A stretch of DNA of 64,000 bases from an uncultured Ellagibacter sp. (GCF_934617235.1 NZ_CAKTTZ010000001.1:70929-134928), one strand, 5' to 3'; positions 24,928 through 33,507 are shown, counted from the stretch's first letter. The notes: generated by a model from the sequence alone, not told the origin. A program made the numbers and translations.

Positions 24928-26223
24928 TTAAGCACCAAGCATCGCTGCAGGAATCACGCACACGCCATCGTCGCGCTGATATGCTATGCTTCCACGGCCA
25001 ACCACCACTGCCAAAAATGCTGGCTCTGCGTTTTTGGCTGCGGGATTCAACGCAACCTTGTCACGAAGCGAAAGCAGGGACTTTGCCCCCTCGTCGGCCT
25101 TGGTGTCAGACAGCTTGATCTCGACACCTCCCCAGACGCCACCGCATTCCACGATTGCATCGACTTCAAGACCAGTATTATCTCGGTAGTAGAATAGTTC
25201 GTTCCCTATACCCGAATAAGAGGAGAGGAATACGCGCAAATCGCGGATGACCAAATTTTCGAATAGCATTCCGAGAGTTTGCGTGTCGCGCAAAAGTCTC
25301 GTGGGCTCAGCTCCTAAAAGAGCCGCCGCCAATGATGGGTCACAGAAGTAACGCTTCGGCTTTACTCGAGCGCGCGCCTTTCCACGCATGGGGGGCGACC
25401 AACCACGCAGCTCTTCTGTTATGTTCAACCGATCAAACAGCTCAAGATATGATGCTATCGTCTCATCGGTCGGCACCGCCTCTCCATTCGACATATCTTT
25501 TGCGAGGGTTTTGTAAGTAACAGCCTGACTCTCGTTGAGCGCGAGAGCTCGCATGAGAGCGAGCGCAATTGCAGGCGATCTGCCTTCCTCTATAACATTG
25601 ACATCAAGCACCGACTGAATATATTGCGACGCGGTCTCGCCTGCAGCCTCGTCGGAAAGACCAAGATTTGCAGGCCAACCGCCGCGGCAGCACCACCGAG
25701 CAACATCAAGGAGCCCCGACTCTTTTCTTGCGGGGACAACCGCTTCTCCGTTGAGCAAGGACGAAAGCGACACCATGGCCTCACCATCACCTGATTCGCA
25801 TAATGTCATGGGGCGCATTGACAAGCGAGCAATTCTACCGGTTCCCGAATGGCGAACCTTTTGGCGCTCATCCTTTTTCAAGGCGGTTGAGCCCGTAAAA
25901 AGAAGGATTCCGCGCTTATTGCCCGCCTCATCCACAAAACGACGCGCAGCGTCCCAAACCTCAGGCACCTCTTGCCATTCGTCAACGAGATGCGGGGGAT
26001 CACCGAGCAACGCAAGCGTTGGGTCAAGTTCAGCCGCTTCCCGTTGCACAGGGTCATCAAGCTTGGTCATGCTGGCGCTTCGCGACATTGCCGTCCACGT
26101 CTTCCCGCACCATTTAGGACCATTAATCTCAACGCAGCCAAACGCCTCCATCAGAGCGTCAAGCCGCCGCTCGATCAGGCGAGGCCTATAGCCTTCTGGC
26201 GTGAGGGTTTTTGCTCTTCTCAT
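24928..26223 (-). CDS. AAA-type ATPase with C-terminal DUF4143
   Basis: A 431-residue protein of the widespread AAA_14/DUF4143 group. Walker A is GPKWCGKTW (residues about 35-43) and Walker B-like residues lie in PPHLVDEWQEVP. The sensor region is ILLFTGSTA. The C-terminal DUF4143 region resembles a PD-(D/E)XK fold: FENLVIRDLRVF, FYYRDNTGLEVDAIVECGG and WGGVEIKLSDTKADEGAKSL show the E, D and E-x-K order. These proteins are often strain-variable and linked to mobile or stress functions; the role is unproven. The surrounding DNA is more AT-rich, and two 39-bp direct repeats lie just upstream. Confidence 0.85.
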   Translation of the reverse strand: MRRAKTLTPEGYRPRLIERRLDALMEAFGCVEINGPKWCGKTWTAMSRSASMTKLDDPVQREAAELDPTLALLGDPPHLVDEWQEVPEVWDAARRFVDEAGNKRGILLFTGSTALKKDERQKVRHSGTGRIARLSMRPMTLCESGDGEAMVSLSSLLNGEAVVPARKESGLLDVARWCCRGGWPANLGLSDEAAGETASQYIQSVLDVNVIEEGRSPAIALALMRALALNESQAVTYKTLAKDMSNGEAVPTDETIASYLELFDRLNITEELRGWSPPMRGKARARVKPKRYFCDPSLAAALLGAEPTRLLRDTQTLGMLFENLVIRDLRVFLSSYSGIGNELFYYRDNTGLEVDAIVECGGVWGGVEIKLSDTKADEGAKSLLSLRDKVALNPAAKNAEPAFLAVVVGRGSIAYQRDDGVCVIPAAMLGA

Positions 26224-26295
26224 GATGCCATCCTTCGCCGTTGATGCTCGCTTTTGACCTTTTCGTTATTCCAGGTCATTATTGTACCGCATTGC

Positions 26296-26380
26296 CATTC
26301 GGTATTTCGCAATGTTTTCAACCGTGATTTTGCAACTATTTCATTCGGCATTTTGCAATGTTCTCAACCGGGTTTTTGCA
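26296..26380. repeat. Two 39-bp direct repeats upstream of the DUF4143 ATPase
   Basis: Units 26296-26334 and 26342-26380 match at 34 of 39 positions; each runs CATTCGG, ATTT-GCAATGTT, TCAACCG, TTTTGCA. The start-to-start distance is 46 bp. The TTT-GCA word occurs four times. The gap 26224-26524 holds nothing else I recognise. They may be operator iterons or the remains of an insertion. Confidence 0.7.
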
Positions 26381-26524
26381 TGAAACAAGCAGGTTTGATT
26401 GCCCGATCCCTGCGCCCCGCGCCCTTAATCCTACGAGTCGCTTTTTCCCTAATGCCCCTGTCCCACGACTGAGACAAATCACCCGACCCCTGTCCCAGAC
26501 CCGGAAGTGCGGATACGGCTGGCC

Positions 26525-27067
26525 TTACACGAAATCGTGGCGCAGCACGACCGCACCGCAGTGGCAACCGCGCGAGGTCCGCTCGACCCAGGCGCGCAAG
26601 ATGCGACCCTCCCACACGTCGATCTTCGCCACGCATTGCGGGAAGCCCCCGCGGGGTTTGGTCGGCGACCCTGGGCACAACAGCAAATCCGCCGGACGCG
26701 CATCTTTCCCCACCACGATCTCGGGCACATGGGTATGCCCGTGAATGCACACGTTCGGCAACGGATCGCCCGGCGCGAGCGCACTCGAGCCCGCAAACGT
26801 GATGCGCACATCTTGCGGGTAGTGCGCCACGAGAAAGCGTACACCGTCGATGACGGGGTGGGCGAAGCGGCGCACCGAGGAACCGTACTCGTTGAAATCG
26901 TTATTGCCGAGCACGGCCGTCACCGGCGCAAGCGCTTGCAGATCGTGGAAGATTTCGGGGCTGCAGATATCACCTGCGTGAATAATGTGCTCACAATCGA
27001 CAAGCGCGTTGAAAGCCTCAACAGGCAAAAAGCCGTGCGTGTCGGAGATGATGCCGATTCGAGCCAT
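26525..27067 (-). CDS. YfcE/MJ0936-type metallophosphoesterase
   Basis: A 180-residue calcineurin-like phosphoesterase. The dimetal site signatures are visible: ISDTHG (residues 7-12), HAGDI, VLGNNDF, VAHYPQ and CIHGHTHVPE. The ATG at 27067 gives the standard MARIGIISDTHG opening with GGAAGCGAGG upstream; the frame stays open to 27145 without homology. The family hydrolyses phosphodiesters; the physiological substrate is unknown. The gene is single on the minus strand. Confidence 0.9.
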   Translation of the reverse strand: MARIGIISDTHGFLPVEAFNALVDCEHIIHAGDICSPEIFHDLQALAPVTAVLGNNDFNEYGSSVRRFAHPVIDGVRFLVAHYPQDVRITFAGSSALAPGDPLPNVCIHGHTHVPEIVVGKDARPADLLLCPGSPTKPRGGFPQCVAKIDVWEGRILRAWVERTSRGCHCGAVVLRHDFV

Positions 27068-27249
27068 GCCACGCCTCGCTTCCATTCGTCCATTACTCCG
27101 CAAAGGATACTCGTTTGGCGAAGATTCGAGAATACCTGTTCGCAATCGCGATGCGAAGCAGGTCTCACTCGTCCATGATTCGTCTTCCGATTATCTAAGC
27201 GTCACTAACTCAAGTTTCCTTCTAGTAAATGTGTCAGGTTTGTGACGAA

Positions 27250-27276
27250 CTGGCACTCTCCATTGACGAGTGCTAA
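27250..27276 (+). promoter_or_regulatory. CIRCE element (HrcA operator) for hsp20
   Basis: GGCACTC, nine bases, GAGTGCTAA: the right half is an exact CIRCE half-site and the left half matches at GCACTC. CIRCE is bound by HrcA and represses heat-shock genes. It lies about 190 bases before the Hsp20 start within the 400-base gap 27068-27468. That is a long leader, so the promoter is probably close to the element. Confidence 0.85.
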
Positions 27277-27468
27277 CGAGGAGCTTATAACGATAGTCGA
27301 ACAAAGAAGGGACGCCGAGAAGGAGCGAAGGCAAGGCGCCGCAGGGTTTCCGCCAAGCGCGCAGGCACGACAAGGTTGCCGCCCACCGCGCTGACGCGCA
27401 AGCCTGCACAGCCCGAAAGCTTCCGCCCATTCCCAAAAACCCGCGTCCCCCGTTATTAGGAGATGACA

Positions 27469-27921
27469 ATGATGACCATGCTTATGCCGACTCGTAGGAA
27501 TTTCTTCAATGACCTGATGGCCGATCCGTTCGACGCGTTCTTCAACACCCCGTTCACCCCGGCGCCGAAGTCTTCCTCCACCCTGATGCGCACCGACATC
27601 AAGGAGCATGACGACGGCTTCGAAATGACCATTGACCTGCCCGGATTCAAGAAGGAAGATGTCCAGGCGGAGCTCAAGGACGGCTATTTGACCGTGAACG
27701 CCGAGACCAAGACCGAGACCTCCGAAGGCGACGAGAAGAAGGGCACCTGGGTACGCAAGGAGCGCTTCGAGGGCAAGTGCAGCCGTACGTTCTATGTGGG
27801 CGAAGATGTCAAGGAAGAGGACATCAAGGCTCGCTTCGAGAACGGCACGCTCGTGATCGACGTCCCCAAGCCGCAGCCTCAGCCCAAGCTCGAAGAGAAG
27901 AAGACCATCGCCATCGCGTAG
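27469..27921 (+). CDS. hsp20: Hsp20/alpha-crystallin small heat-shock protein
   Basis: A 150-residue small heat-shock protein that holds unfolding proteins in a refoldable state. The alpha-crystallin domain spans residues about 40-140: MRTDIKEHDDGFEMTIDLPG, FKKEDVQAELKDGYLTVNAE, and the beta-strand GTLVIDVPKP with the late hydrophobic pair. The N-terminal arm begins MMTMLMPTRRNFFNDL. AGGAG lies six bases before the ATG at 27469; the in-frame ATG at 27463 overlaps that site too closely. CIRCE upstream implies HrcA control. It ends before a strong terminator. Confidence 0.95.
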   Translation: MMTMLMPTRRNFFNDLMADPFDAFFNTPFTPAPKSSSTLMRTDIKEHDDGFEMTIDLPGFKKEDVQAELKDGYLTVNAETKTETSEGDEKKGTWVRKERFEGKCSRTFYVGEDVKEEDIKARFENGTLVIDVPKPQPQPKLEEKKTIAIA

Positions 27922-28000
27922 CCTTTCCCTTCTCTCTCGATTTTCCTTTCCCTCTCTTTTCTCCGATTGACGCTGGGCGCGTCCGATAAGCCCAGCTCGA

Positions 28001-28035
28001 AAGCCCGCAAGGAACCTCCCCTTGCGGGCTTTCTT
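28001..28035 (+). terminator. Rho-independent terminator of hsp20
   Basis: AAGCCCGCAAGG (28001-28012) pairs with CCTTGCGGGCTT (28020-28031) around a 7-nt loop, followed by TCTTTTT. Confidence 0.9.
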
Positions 28036-28096
28036 TTTCTCGCCTGGCACCTGGTGTATCATGGCGCCGAGCAACGATATGGCAAAGGATGGGCAG

Positions 28097-28726
28097 ATGA
28101 ACGCAGCAACAACCCGCGGTATTCCGCAACTGAAGAACATCGAGCAGGTCAGCGAGGGATGGATCAACAAATACATCCTCACCTACGAGCTGCCCGACGG
28201 CACCGACTACGTGTACGAGAGCACGTCGCGCAAGAAGCTCGAGGCGTATCGGGCGGGCCTTTTGGCGAATGCCCGCGGCGAGGCGCCGCGCGTGGACGCC
28301 GTTTGCATCGTGGGCGAAACGCGCGAAGGCACGCTGCTCATGATCCGCGAGTTCCGCTATCCCCTGAACTCCTGGTGCATCGCGTTTCCGGCAGGTTTGA
28401 AGGAGCCTAACGAGAGTATCCGCGAATGCGTAGATCGCGAGCTGCGCGAAGAGACAGGGTATCGCCTGCGCACCGATGTCGATGAGCCTATCCACCTTTT
28501 GCCCCAGGCGGGATTCTCGTCGACAGGGCTGACCGACGAGGCGATTCAGATCGTATTTGCCCAGGTGGAGAAAGCGGGCAACGCAAAGCCCGAGGAAAGC
28601 GAGCTCATAGCGCCCTTCCAGCTGCCCCTAGGCGACGTGCGCCGGTTCCTCGATGAGAACAAGACGCTCATCGGGACGCGTGCCCAGCTCATTTTGGAAA
28701 TCTTCGCAGCGCGCGCCGAACGCTAG
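28097..28726 (+). CDS. Nudix hydrolase, ADP-ribose pyrophosphatase-like
   Basis: A 209-residue NUDIX enzyme. The Nudix box starts at GLKEPNESIREC and ends VDRELREETGY, fitting G-x5-E-x7-R-E-x-x-E-E-x-G. Before it comes the ADP-ribose pyrophosphatase-type region MIREFRYPLNSWCIAFPAGL. Substrates are likely nucleoside diphosphate sugars such as ADP-ribose. The ATG at 28097 has AAGGA seven bases upstream; ATGs at 28061 and 28079 are in frame but poorly placed. TATCAT just before 28064 may be the -10. The gene stands alone. Confidence 0.88.
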   Translation: MNAATTRGIPQLKNIEQVSEGWINKYILTYELPDGTDYVYESTSRKKLEAYRAGLLANARGEAPRVDAVCIVGETREGTLLMIREFRYPLNSWCIAFPAGLKEPNESIRECVDRELREETGYRLRTDVDEPIHLLPQAGFSSTGLTDEAIQIVFAQVEKAGNAKPEESELIAPFQLPLGDVRRFLDENKTLIGTRAQLILEIFAARAER

Positions 28727-28839
28727 GGCTACTTAGCGAGGGGCGTGGTGCCCGCCCGTTTCTGCATGCGCTTCGAGCGAGCCAAGTTCGCCAAACGCAT
28801 GGCGCGCCGAGCACCGAGCACCAGGCAGCGACGCGCGAG

Positions 28840-29133
28840 CTATTCCTCCTTGTCGCCGAGCGCCTCGAGCGCGGCGGCATAACCGCCCGATCCGTAGGAG
28901 AGGCACTTCGAAACGCGGGCGATCGTCGTCGCCGAAGCGCCCGTGGCCTCTTCGATCGCGGAATAGGGCTTGCCCGAGGAAAGCAATCGGGCCACGGCCA
29001 GACGCTGTGAAGTTTCGCGAATCTCGCGAATCGTGAACAAGTCCTCAAGCAGGGCAAACACCGTGTCGTTATCGTTTAGCTTAGCGAAAACGGATAGCAG
29101 ACTCTCGACTTCGGGGGTTCTCAGTTCGCTCAT
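28840..29133 (-). CDS. yerC: YerC/YecD-type TrpR-like regulator
   Basis: A 97-residue helical DNA-binding protein of the TrpR/YerC superfamily. It begins MSELRTPEVESLLSVF and has the HTH region REIRETSQRLAVARLLSSG, then KPYSAIEEATGASATTIARV. AAAGGA stands seven bases before the ATG at 29133, which falls five bases beyond the cimA stop. The two genes are therefore almost certainly co-translated. The effector and targets of YerC proteins are poorly known; coupling to cimA hints at amino-acid control. Confidence 0.88.
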   Translation of the reverse strand: MSELRTPEVESLLSVFAKLNDNDTVFALLEDLFTIREIRETSQRLAVARLLSSGKPYSAIEEATGASATTIARVSKCLSYGSGGYAAALEALGDKEE

Positions 29134-29137
29134 TGCA

Positions 29138-30727
29138 CTATCCTTTCGCTCGTATGAGGCCGTACTCGATGGAATCGACCAGCGCATTCCACGATGCCTC
29201 GATGATGTTCTCGCTCACGCCGACCGTGCCCCAGCTGCCGCGCTTGTCGCTCGTCGTGATGATGACGCGCGTCGTAGCGCTCGTGCCGGCGCCCTCCTCG
29301 TCCAAGATGCGCACCTTGTAGTCGGTGAGCTCCATGTTCGCGACCTCGGGAAGATACTCCGTGATGGCCATGCGAAGCGCCGCGTCGAGCGCGCCGACAG
29401 GACCCGTGCCCTCGCCCGTGGCAACGATGCGGCGATCGCCCACGTGGATCTTGACCGTAGCCTCACTTGCTGCGTCCTTCGCGAGGGCGCCTGTGTCTTC
29501 CCGGTCGTCCACGATGACACGGAAGCTCTCGAGCCGGAAATGGGGCTCGTACGTGCCAAGATGCCGCCTGATCAGCACTGCGAGCGACCCATCGGCCACC
29601 TCGTAGGAGTAGCCGTGCGCCTCGCGCGCCTTCACGTCGTCCAAAATCGCCTGGAGCGTGCGCGCGTCGTCCGAAAGGTCGATTCCCAGGCTCTTTGCCT
29701 TTGCGGCGAGCGACGCCTTCCCCGCAAGCTCGCTCACGAGCATCCGCGTCGCGTTGCCGACGTTTCGAGGGCTCGTGTGCTCGTAGGCCTCCGGGAATCG
29801 CGCGATGGCGCTCGCGTGGAGGCCGCCTTTGTGCGCGAACGCCGACGCGCCCGTGTAGGGGTGATGCGCGGGAACGGACAGGTTGCACGTCTCGGCGACG
29901 AACTGGGCAGTCCGCGTGAGGTCGCGCAGGTTGTCGGCGCCAACGCAGTGAAGCCCCATCTTGAGCTCCATGTCAGCGATGGCGGTGAGCAGGTCGGTGT
30001 TGCCCACGCGCTCGCCGATGCCGCCGACGGTTCCCTGCACCTGCAGCGCGCCCGCGCGAACGGCCGAAAGCGCATTGGCAACCGCGCAACCGGAATCGTC
30101 GTGACAGTGGATACCCAGCTGTTGGTCAGGAAGCATACGCGCGACAACGCCGACGATATCTTCCACCTCGAAGGGAAGCGCGCCGCCGTTCGTCTCACAA
30201 AGGTCGATGGAGTCGGCGCCCGCCTCGCTCGCTGCGCGAATGCACGCAAGCGCATAGTCGGGGTTGGCCTTGTAGCCGTCGAAGAAGTGCTCGGCGTCGA
30301 ACACGACGATGAGCCCGTGAGCTTTCAGGTAGGCGACCGAGTCGGCGATCATGCGCAAGTTTTCGCCGAGCGTGGTCTGCAGTGCGCGCGTGACCTGGGC
30401 ATCCCACGTTTTCCCCACGATGGTCGCCACGGGAGCACCGCACTCGATGAGGTCGGCGAGGCCCTGATCCTGGTCGGCTGGCGTGCCCTTCTTGCAGGTG
30501 GACCCGAACGCGGCGATGCGCGCATGGACAAGCGGCATCTCCCTCACGCGGCGGAAGAACTCGATATCCTTCGGGTTCGACGCAGGGAAACCGCCTTCGA
30601 TGAAGTCGATGCCGAAAGCGTCAAGCCGCTCCACAATGCGCAGTTTGTCGTCGAGTGAAAGCGAGATGCCCTCGCATTGCTCGCCGTCGCGCAGGGTGCA
30701 GTCGTATGTGAAGATGTGCTGAGTCAA
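29138..30727 (-). CDS. cimA: (R)-citramalate synthase
   Basis: A 529-residue enzyme of the LeuA/CimA family that condenses pyruvate with acetyl-CoA to give (R)-citramalate, a threonine-independent route to isoleucine. The catalytic barrel opens TYDCTLRDGEQ and continues FIEGGFPASNPKD, then DLCETNGGALP and the metal-binding GIHCHDDSGCAVANALSAV. HPYTGASAFAHKGGLHASAI follows. The C-terminal regulatory LeuA-dimer domain runs from about residue 390 (LESFRVIVDDREDTG) to the end. Paralogues in the family differ in substrate, but domain order and YDCTLRDG suit CimA. It is followed immediately by yerC. Confidence 0.9.
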   Translation of the reverse strand: MTQHIFTYDCTLRDGEQCEGISLSLDDKLRIVERLDAFGIDFIEGGFPASNPKDIEFFRRVREMPLVHARIAAFGSTCKKGTPADQDQGLADLIECGAPVATIVGKTWDAQVTRALQTTLGENLRMIADSVAYLKAHGLIVVFDAEHFFDGYKANPDYALACIRAASEAGADSIDLCETNGGALPFEVEDIVGVVARMLPDQQLGIHCHDDSGCAVANALSAVRAGALQVQGTVGGIGERVGNTDLLTAIADMELKMGLHCVGADNLRDLTRTAQFVAETCNLSVPAHHPYTGASAFAHKGGLHASAIARFPEAYEHTSPRNVGNATRMLVSELAGKASLAAKAKSLGIDLSDDARTLQAILDDVKAREAHGYSYEVADGSLAVLIRRHLGTYEPHFRLESFRVIVDDREDTGALAKDAASEATVKIHVGDRRIVATGEGTGPVGALDAALRMAITEYLPEVANMELTDYKVRILDEEGAGTSATTRVIITTSDKRGSWGTVGVSENIIEASWNALVDSIEYGLIRAKG

Positions 30728-30758
30728 ACCCCGCCTCTCCCCAGTGGAAATGTCGATT

Positions 30759-30785
30759 GAATAGCCGTTCGTTCACGGGCTATTC
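30759..30785. terminator. Hairpin between the radical SAM gene and cimA
   Basis: GAATAGCC (30759-30766) and GGCTATTC (30778-30785) are exact arms around 11 nt. It could end the radical SAM transcript or sit in the cimA leader. Confidence 0.5.
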
Positions 30786-30905
30786 TACTCTAACAGACTA
30801 GAGCGGAAGAGCGTTATTCGGGGAAGGCGCAACCGTCAAACATGAAGTGCGGCTTGAACGGGTAAGCCGTTAGGAAGCTAGAGGTTTTCGCCGCAGCTCC
30901 GCCCA

Positions 30906-31889
30906 TCAGCAAAGACACGGATCAGGGCCCGAAACGTCTCCGCCGTATACGTGCGCCGCCTCGCGGCAACCGCCGTCGCAGATGCCCTCATGCTCACAAC
31001 CAGCGCACATTCGCGGCCGATATTCCCTTTCGGCAAACAGGTTCCAGTAGTCGCTGTTCTCCAACTCATCGAGGTTGAAGACGCTGCAAAGCCTTTGCTC
31101 CGAATGGTTGCACACCCGCACGTACCCGCTCGGGTCAATCACATAAAACGACTTCGCGGCGCCGCATTGATAGCTTATGCCAAGCGACTCGAAACTTGCG
31201 GGATCATCGACCGCGCAGTAGGGCAGCTCCGTCCCCACGTGCCCGCGCGCGCCAGCTTTCCCCAGCGTTTCCTCCGCAATGCGTAGCATCTCATTGATTT
31301 CGGACTTGTCCAGCAAGAACCTGCTGTTTTCCAGGCCTCTCCCTCCGGGAAGAAAGCGGTTGAGGAGGATATAAGATGCTCCGTTGATCAACGGGTAAGC
31401 AATGGTCTCGTAGAGCTCGGGAAGGTTGATCTTCGTTACCGCAATGTTCGCGGCGACCCTCATGCCCATCTGCCGCGCCGCCCTGAAAAGGCCCATCACA
31501 TGCTCGACTCCGTTGTAGCCCGTCTGTCGCTCAAACGTCTCGATGCCGGGAACGCTAATGCTCAGATTGACCTCCCGGGCATCCAGTTCCTGCAGCATTT
31601 TTTCGTCCATCGCCCTACCGTTCGAGACAAGACAGGGGTGCAAACCCTCGTATCGAGCGGCGTCGATGATGCTAAGCAAATCAGACCTCAGCGTTGGCTC
31701 GCCCCCGCTGAGCGACACGACATGAGTACCCCTCTTCCTGATTTCTCGGAAAGCCTGCCTCCATGTATCGGCGTCGAGTTCCTGCTCTTTGGCAAGCGCG
31801 TCCGCCTCCCAAGGACATGAGCAGAAGATACAACGATGATTGCAGCGATAGGTGAGTTCCACCGCTGCAACATCGGGTAGCCCCCTCAC
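30906..31889 (-). CDS. Radical SAM enzyme with SPASM/twitch-type C-terminus
   Basis: A 327-residue radical SAM protein. The [4Fe-4S]/SAM motif is CNHRCIFC (residues about 17-24), followed by VSLSGGEPTLR. The C-terminal third has seven or more cysteines: CGAAKSFYVIDPSGYVRVCN, then CSVFNL, CAGCEHEGICDGGC and the final CLC, like SPASM domains that hold auxiliary clusters. The GTG at 31889 overlaps the previous stop as GTGA and has GGAG upstream; the frame is open to 31925. Enzymes with this architecture modify peptides or proteins. The partner here may be the unknown protein encoded immediately upstream. No short precursor gene was found. Confidence 0.82.
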   Translation of the reverse strand: MRGLPDVAAVELTYRCNHRCIFCSCPWEADALAKEQELDADTWRQAFREIRKRGTHVVSLSGGEPTLRSDLLSIIDAARYEGLHPCLVSNGRAMDEKMLQELDAREVNLSISVPGIETFERQTGYNGVEHVMGLFRAARQMGMRVAANIAVTKINLPELYETIAYPLINGASYILLNRFLPGGRGLENSRFLLDKSEINEMLRIAEETLGKAGARGHVGTELPYCAVDDPASFESLGISYQCGAAKSFYVIDPSGYVRVCNHSEQRLCSVFNLDELENSDYWNLFAEREYRPRMCAGCEHEGICDGGCREAAHVYGGDVSGPDPCLC

Positions 31890-32443
31890 CGCTCCGGCTC
31901 CAAGCCCAGCACCCGCTCTATGCACTCCTTGATGTCGTCGGCAGAATCAAAGAGACTGTGGCTGATATAGCCTTTGTCCAGCTCCTGATAGCTTCTCACG
32001 CCCATCAAGAACTCGAGAACCATTCTGAGCTCGGCGTCGTCGCAGCTCTTTTGATTGAGCGGCGTCAAGCGATACTCCTCTTCCCCTTTCGCCTTAAAGC
32101 CAAAGAACACGTTTGTCGACTCGTCTTCAAGGCCGAGAAGCGACCGCTCGTTCACGCATTCGTCGCAGTAGTAAAGAATCCGCGCGTCATAGCCAAGATC
32201 GCGGAAGTCCTTGGCCACTCGCCGATAATCATTCAACACGTTCTGGACACCATAACTGCGAACGGCCACATCGAACTGCCTCCCGCAGCCTTCGCAGGTC
32301 TTCGACACAACGGCGTCCGGCATCATTCGCACCGGCGAGTAGCACATAGCGAATATCCCGACGGGCTCGAAGCTATCTCGCGTCGCTTCCAACGCGCGCA
32401 GCTTCTCTTCAAGCTCTTCTTTGGTAAGCGAGAAATCCATCAT
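31886..32443 (-). CDS. Unrecognised protein with two CxxC pairs
   Basis: A 185-residue protein that I do not recognise. It starts MMDFSLTKEELEEKLRALEA, a helical, charged N-terminus. CEGC (in SKTCEGCGRQFDV) and CDEC (in ILYYCDECVNERS), about 50 residues apart, could form one treble-clef or zinc-ribbon site. The C-terminal 70 residues are predicted helical and contain a further cysteine (KSCDDAELRM) and KECIERVLGLEPER. AAAGGAGG lies eight bases before the ATG at 32443. The stop overlaps the radical SAM start (GTGA), so the two proteins are made together. It may be a substrate, adaptor or delivery partner of that enzyme. Confidence 0.6.
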   Translation of the reverse strand: MMDFSLTKEELEEKLRALEATRDSFEPVGIFAMCYSPVRMMPDAVVSKTCEGCGRQFDVAVRSYGVQNVLNDYRRVAKDFRDLGYDARILYYCDECVNERSLLGLEDESTNVFFGFKAKGEEEYRLTPLNQKSCDDAELRMVLEFLMGVRSYQELDKGYISHSLFDSADDIKECIERVLGLEPER

Positions 32444-32463
32444 CGTTCGGTCCTCCTTTGGCC

Positions 32464-32946
32464 TTATTTCGATCCGCCGCCGCCAAGCCCGATTATCAGA
32501 TAGAGAATCCAACCTGCGGCGATAATGCCGTATCTGGCCTTCTTGCTCATGTCTTTCTTGTTCAGCATGATAATCGTGAGCGGAACGGGAAAAATGCAGA
32601 GCCATCCCAGGACCCACAGCCACGTCTTGCGCTTCTTCGGGGGCTCTTGAGGTGCTGGCTGATAGGGGCGCGTCTGAGAGGCCGGCTGATATTGCGCCGG
32701 TTGGGAAGCTGGCTGATTGAAGGCCTGCTGAGGCCGCGAAGATGCCTGCGCCACTTCCGCCTGAGCCCTCTGGCGACCCTTCTCGAATTCGTAACCAGCC
32801 TTTTCTGCCCCGTCGAGCTGGACTTTCTGAATCTCGTCGTCTATCGGCAAGGCGGCACCGCAATAGCTGCAGAAAGCCATTTTCCTATCCATGTCGACTT
32901 CAAGCCGAGCGCCGCAGCCTGGGCAGGTTAGGTTGACGATTTTCAC
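32464..32946 (-). CDS. Zinc-ribbon, Gln/Pro-linker, two-helix membrane protein
   Basis: A 160-residue protein. Residues 7-32 are a zinc ribbon (CPGCGARLEVDMDRKMAFC, then SYCG). Residues about 60-105 are a Gln/Pro/Ala-rich linker (repeats of QPASQPAQYQPAS). Residues about 109-128 and 137-155 are membrane helices, and the tail is GLGGGGSK. It is the first gene of a three-gene operon with the double-CxxC protein (20 bases downstream) and the radical SAM enzyme. Similar zinc-ribbon membrane proteins are common in Gram-positive bacteria without known function. Confidence 0.68.
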   Translation of the reverse strand: MKIVNLTCPGCGARLEVDMDRKMAFCSYCGAALPIDDEIQKVQLDGAEKAGYEFEKGRQRAQAEVAQASSRPQQAFNQPASQPAQYQPASQTRPYQPAPQEPPKKRKTWLWVLGWLCIFPVPLTIIMLNKKDMSKKARYGIIAAGWILYLIIGLGGGGSK

Positions 32947-33032
32947 GAGAATCCCCTTCGCATCATGAGCACCAACGCGTCTAGAAAGACGGCAACATTC
33001 TCGGCCGCCGCCGTTCCAAATTCGCTATGCTT

Positions 33033-33082
33033 ACCATACTCAACTCAAGGTTGATGAATGTCCCGACCATAGTACAAGTGCG
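33033..33082 (-). repeat. 50-bp upstream module, copy A
   Basis: On the plus strand: ACCATACTCA, 15 variable bases, ATGTCCC, one base, ACCATAGTACA, one base, GTGCG. The same words at the same spacing recur at 33878-33927. The module lies about 90 bases upstream of the zinc-ribbon operon; the gap 32947-33261 has nothing else I can name. It is likely a shared promoter or operator. Confidence 0.65.
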
Positions 33083-33261
33083 AATAATTCACTACTTCGG
33101 ATCCTCGTATACCAGAACCGGATTCGTTTATATGGCGCGAATGGGCTCGACTAAGAGCACAGACCTAGGCAGTCGGCGTTAAAACTAAGAAAGCTCTCTA
33201 TCGTCGGGCAGGTCGGCAAGTGTTCCGTCATGAGCGGTTCGCGGCGCTCGCAGTTTGCGCG

Positions 33262-33507
33262 CTAAAGAATAATGAGCAGCAAGAGAAGCAGCGCGGACCC
33301 ACCGGAGCAGAAGATGACGACAAATATCGCGAGCAGCCAGTACCGATAGTTCTTCCCCACGAATTTAGCCACCTTGGGAAAGCGCGTCGACACGGTCTCT
33401 GCGACGAGGGAGAAGACGAGCCTGGCCACGGTCGCGACGAATGCGATGGCGCACACGAGCAGCACAAGCTCCGAGATGAAAATCAGGAAATCCAGCACCG
33501 GCCTCAT
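33262..33507 (-). CDS. Small membrane protein
   Basis: An 81-residue protein with two hydrophobic helices: residues about 5-33 (LDFLIFISELVLLVCAIAFV) and about 52-81, ending SALLLLLLIIL. The ATG overlaps the stop of the upstream 72-residue gene as ATGA, so the pair is translationally coupled. The start 41 codons inside the longer frame is chosen for this overlap and because the preceding residues are not hydrophobic. Function unknown. Confidence 0.6.
   Translation of the reverse strand: MRPVLDFLIFISELVLLVCAIAFVATVARLVFSLVAETVSTRFPKVAKFVGKNYRYWLLAIFVVIFCSGGSALLLLLLIIL

Noticed and set aside
26296..26380. Remnant of a CRISPR array
   Set aside because: Only two imperfect units with a 7-base gap, and no cas genes in the window.
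28970..30658. A 562-codon plus-strand open frame
   Set aside because: Antisense to cimA; composition reflects codon bias only.
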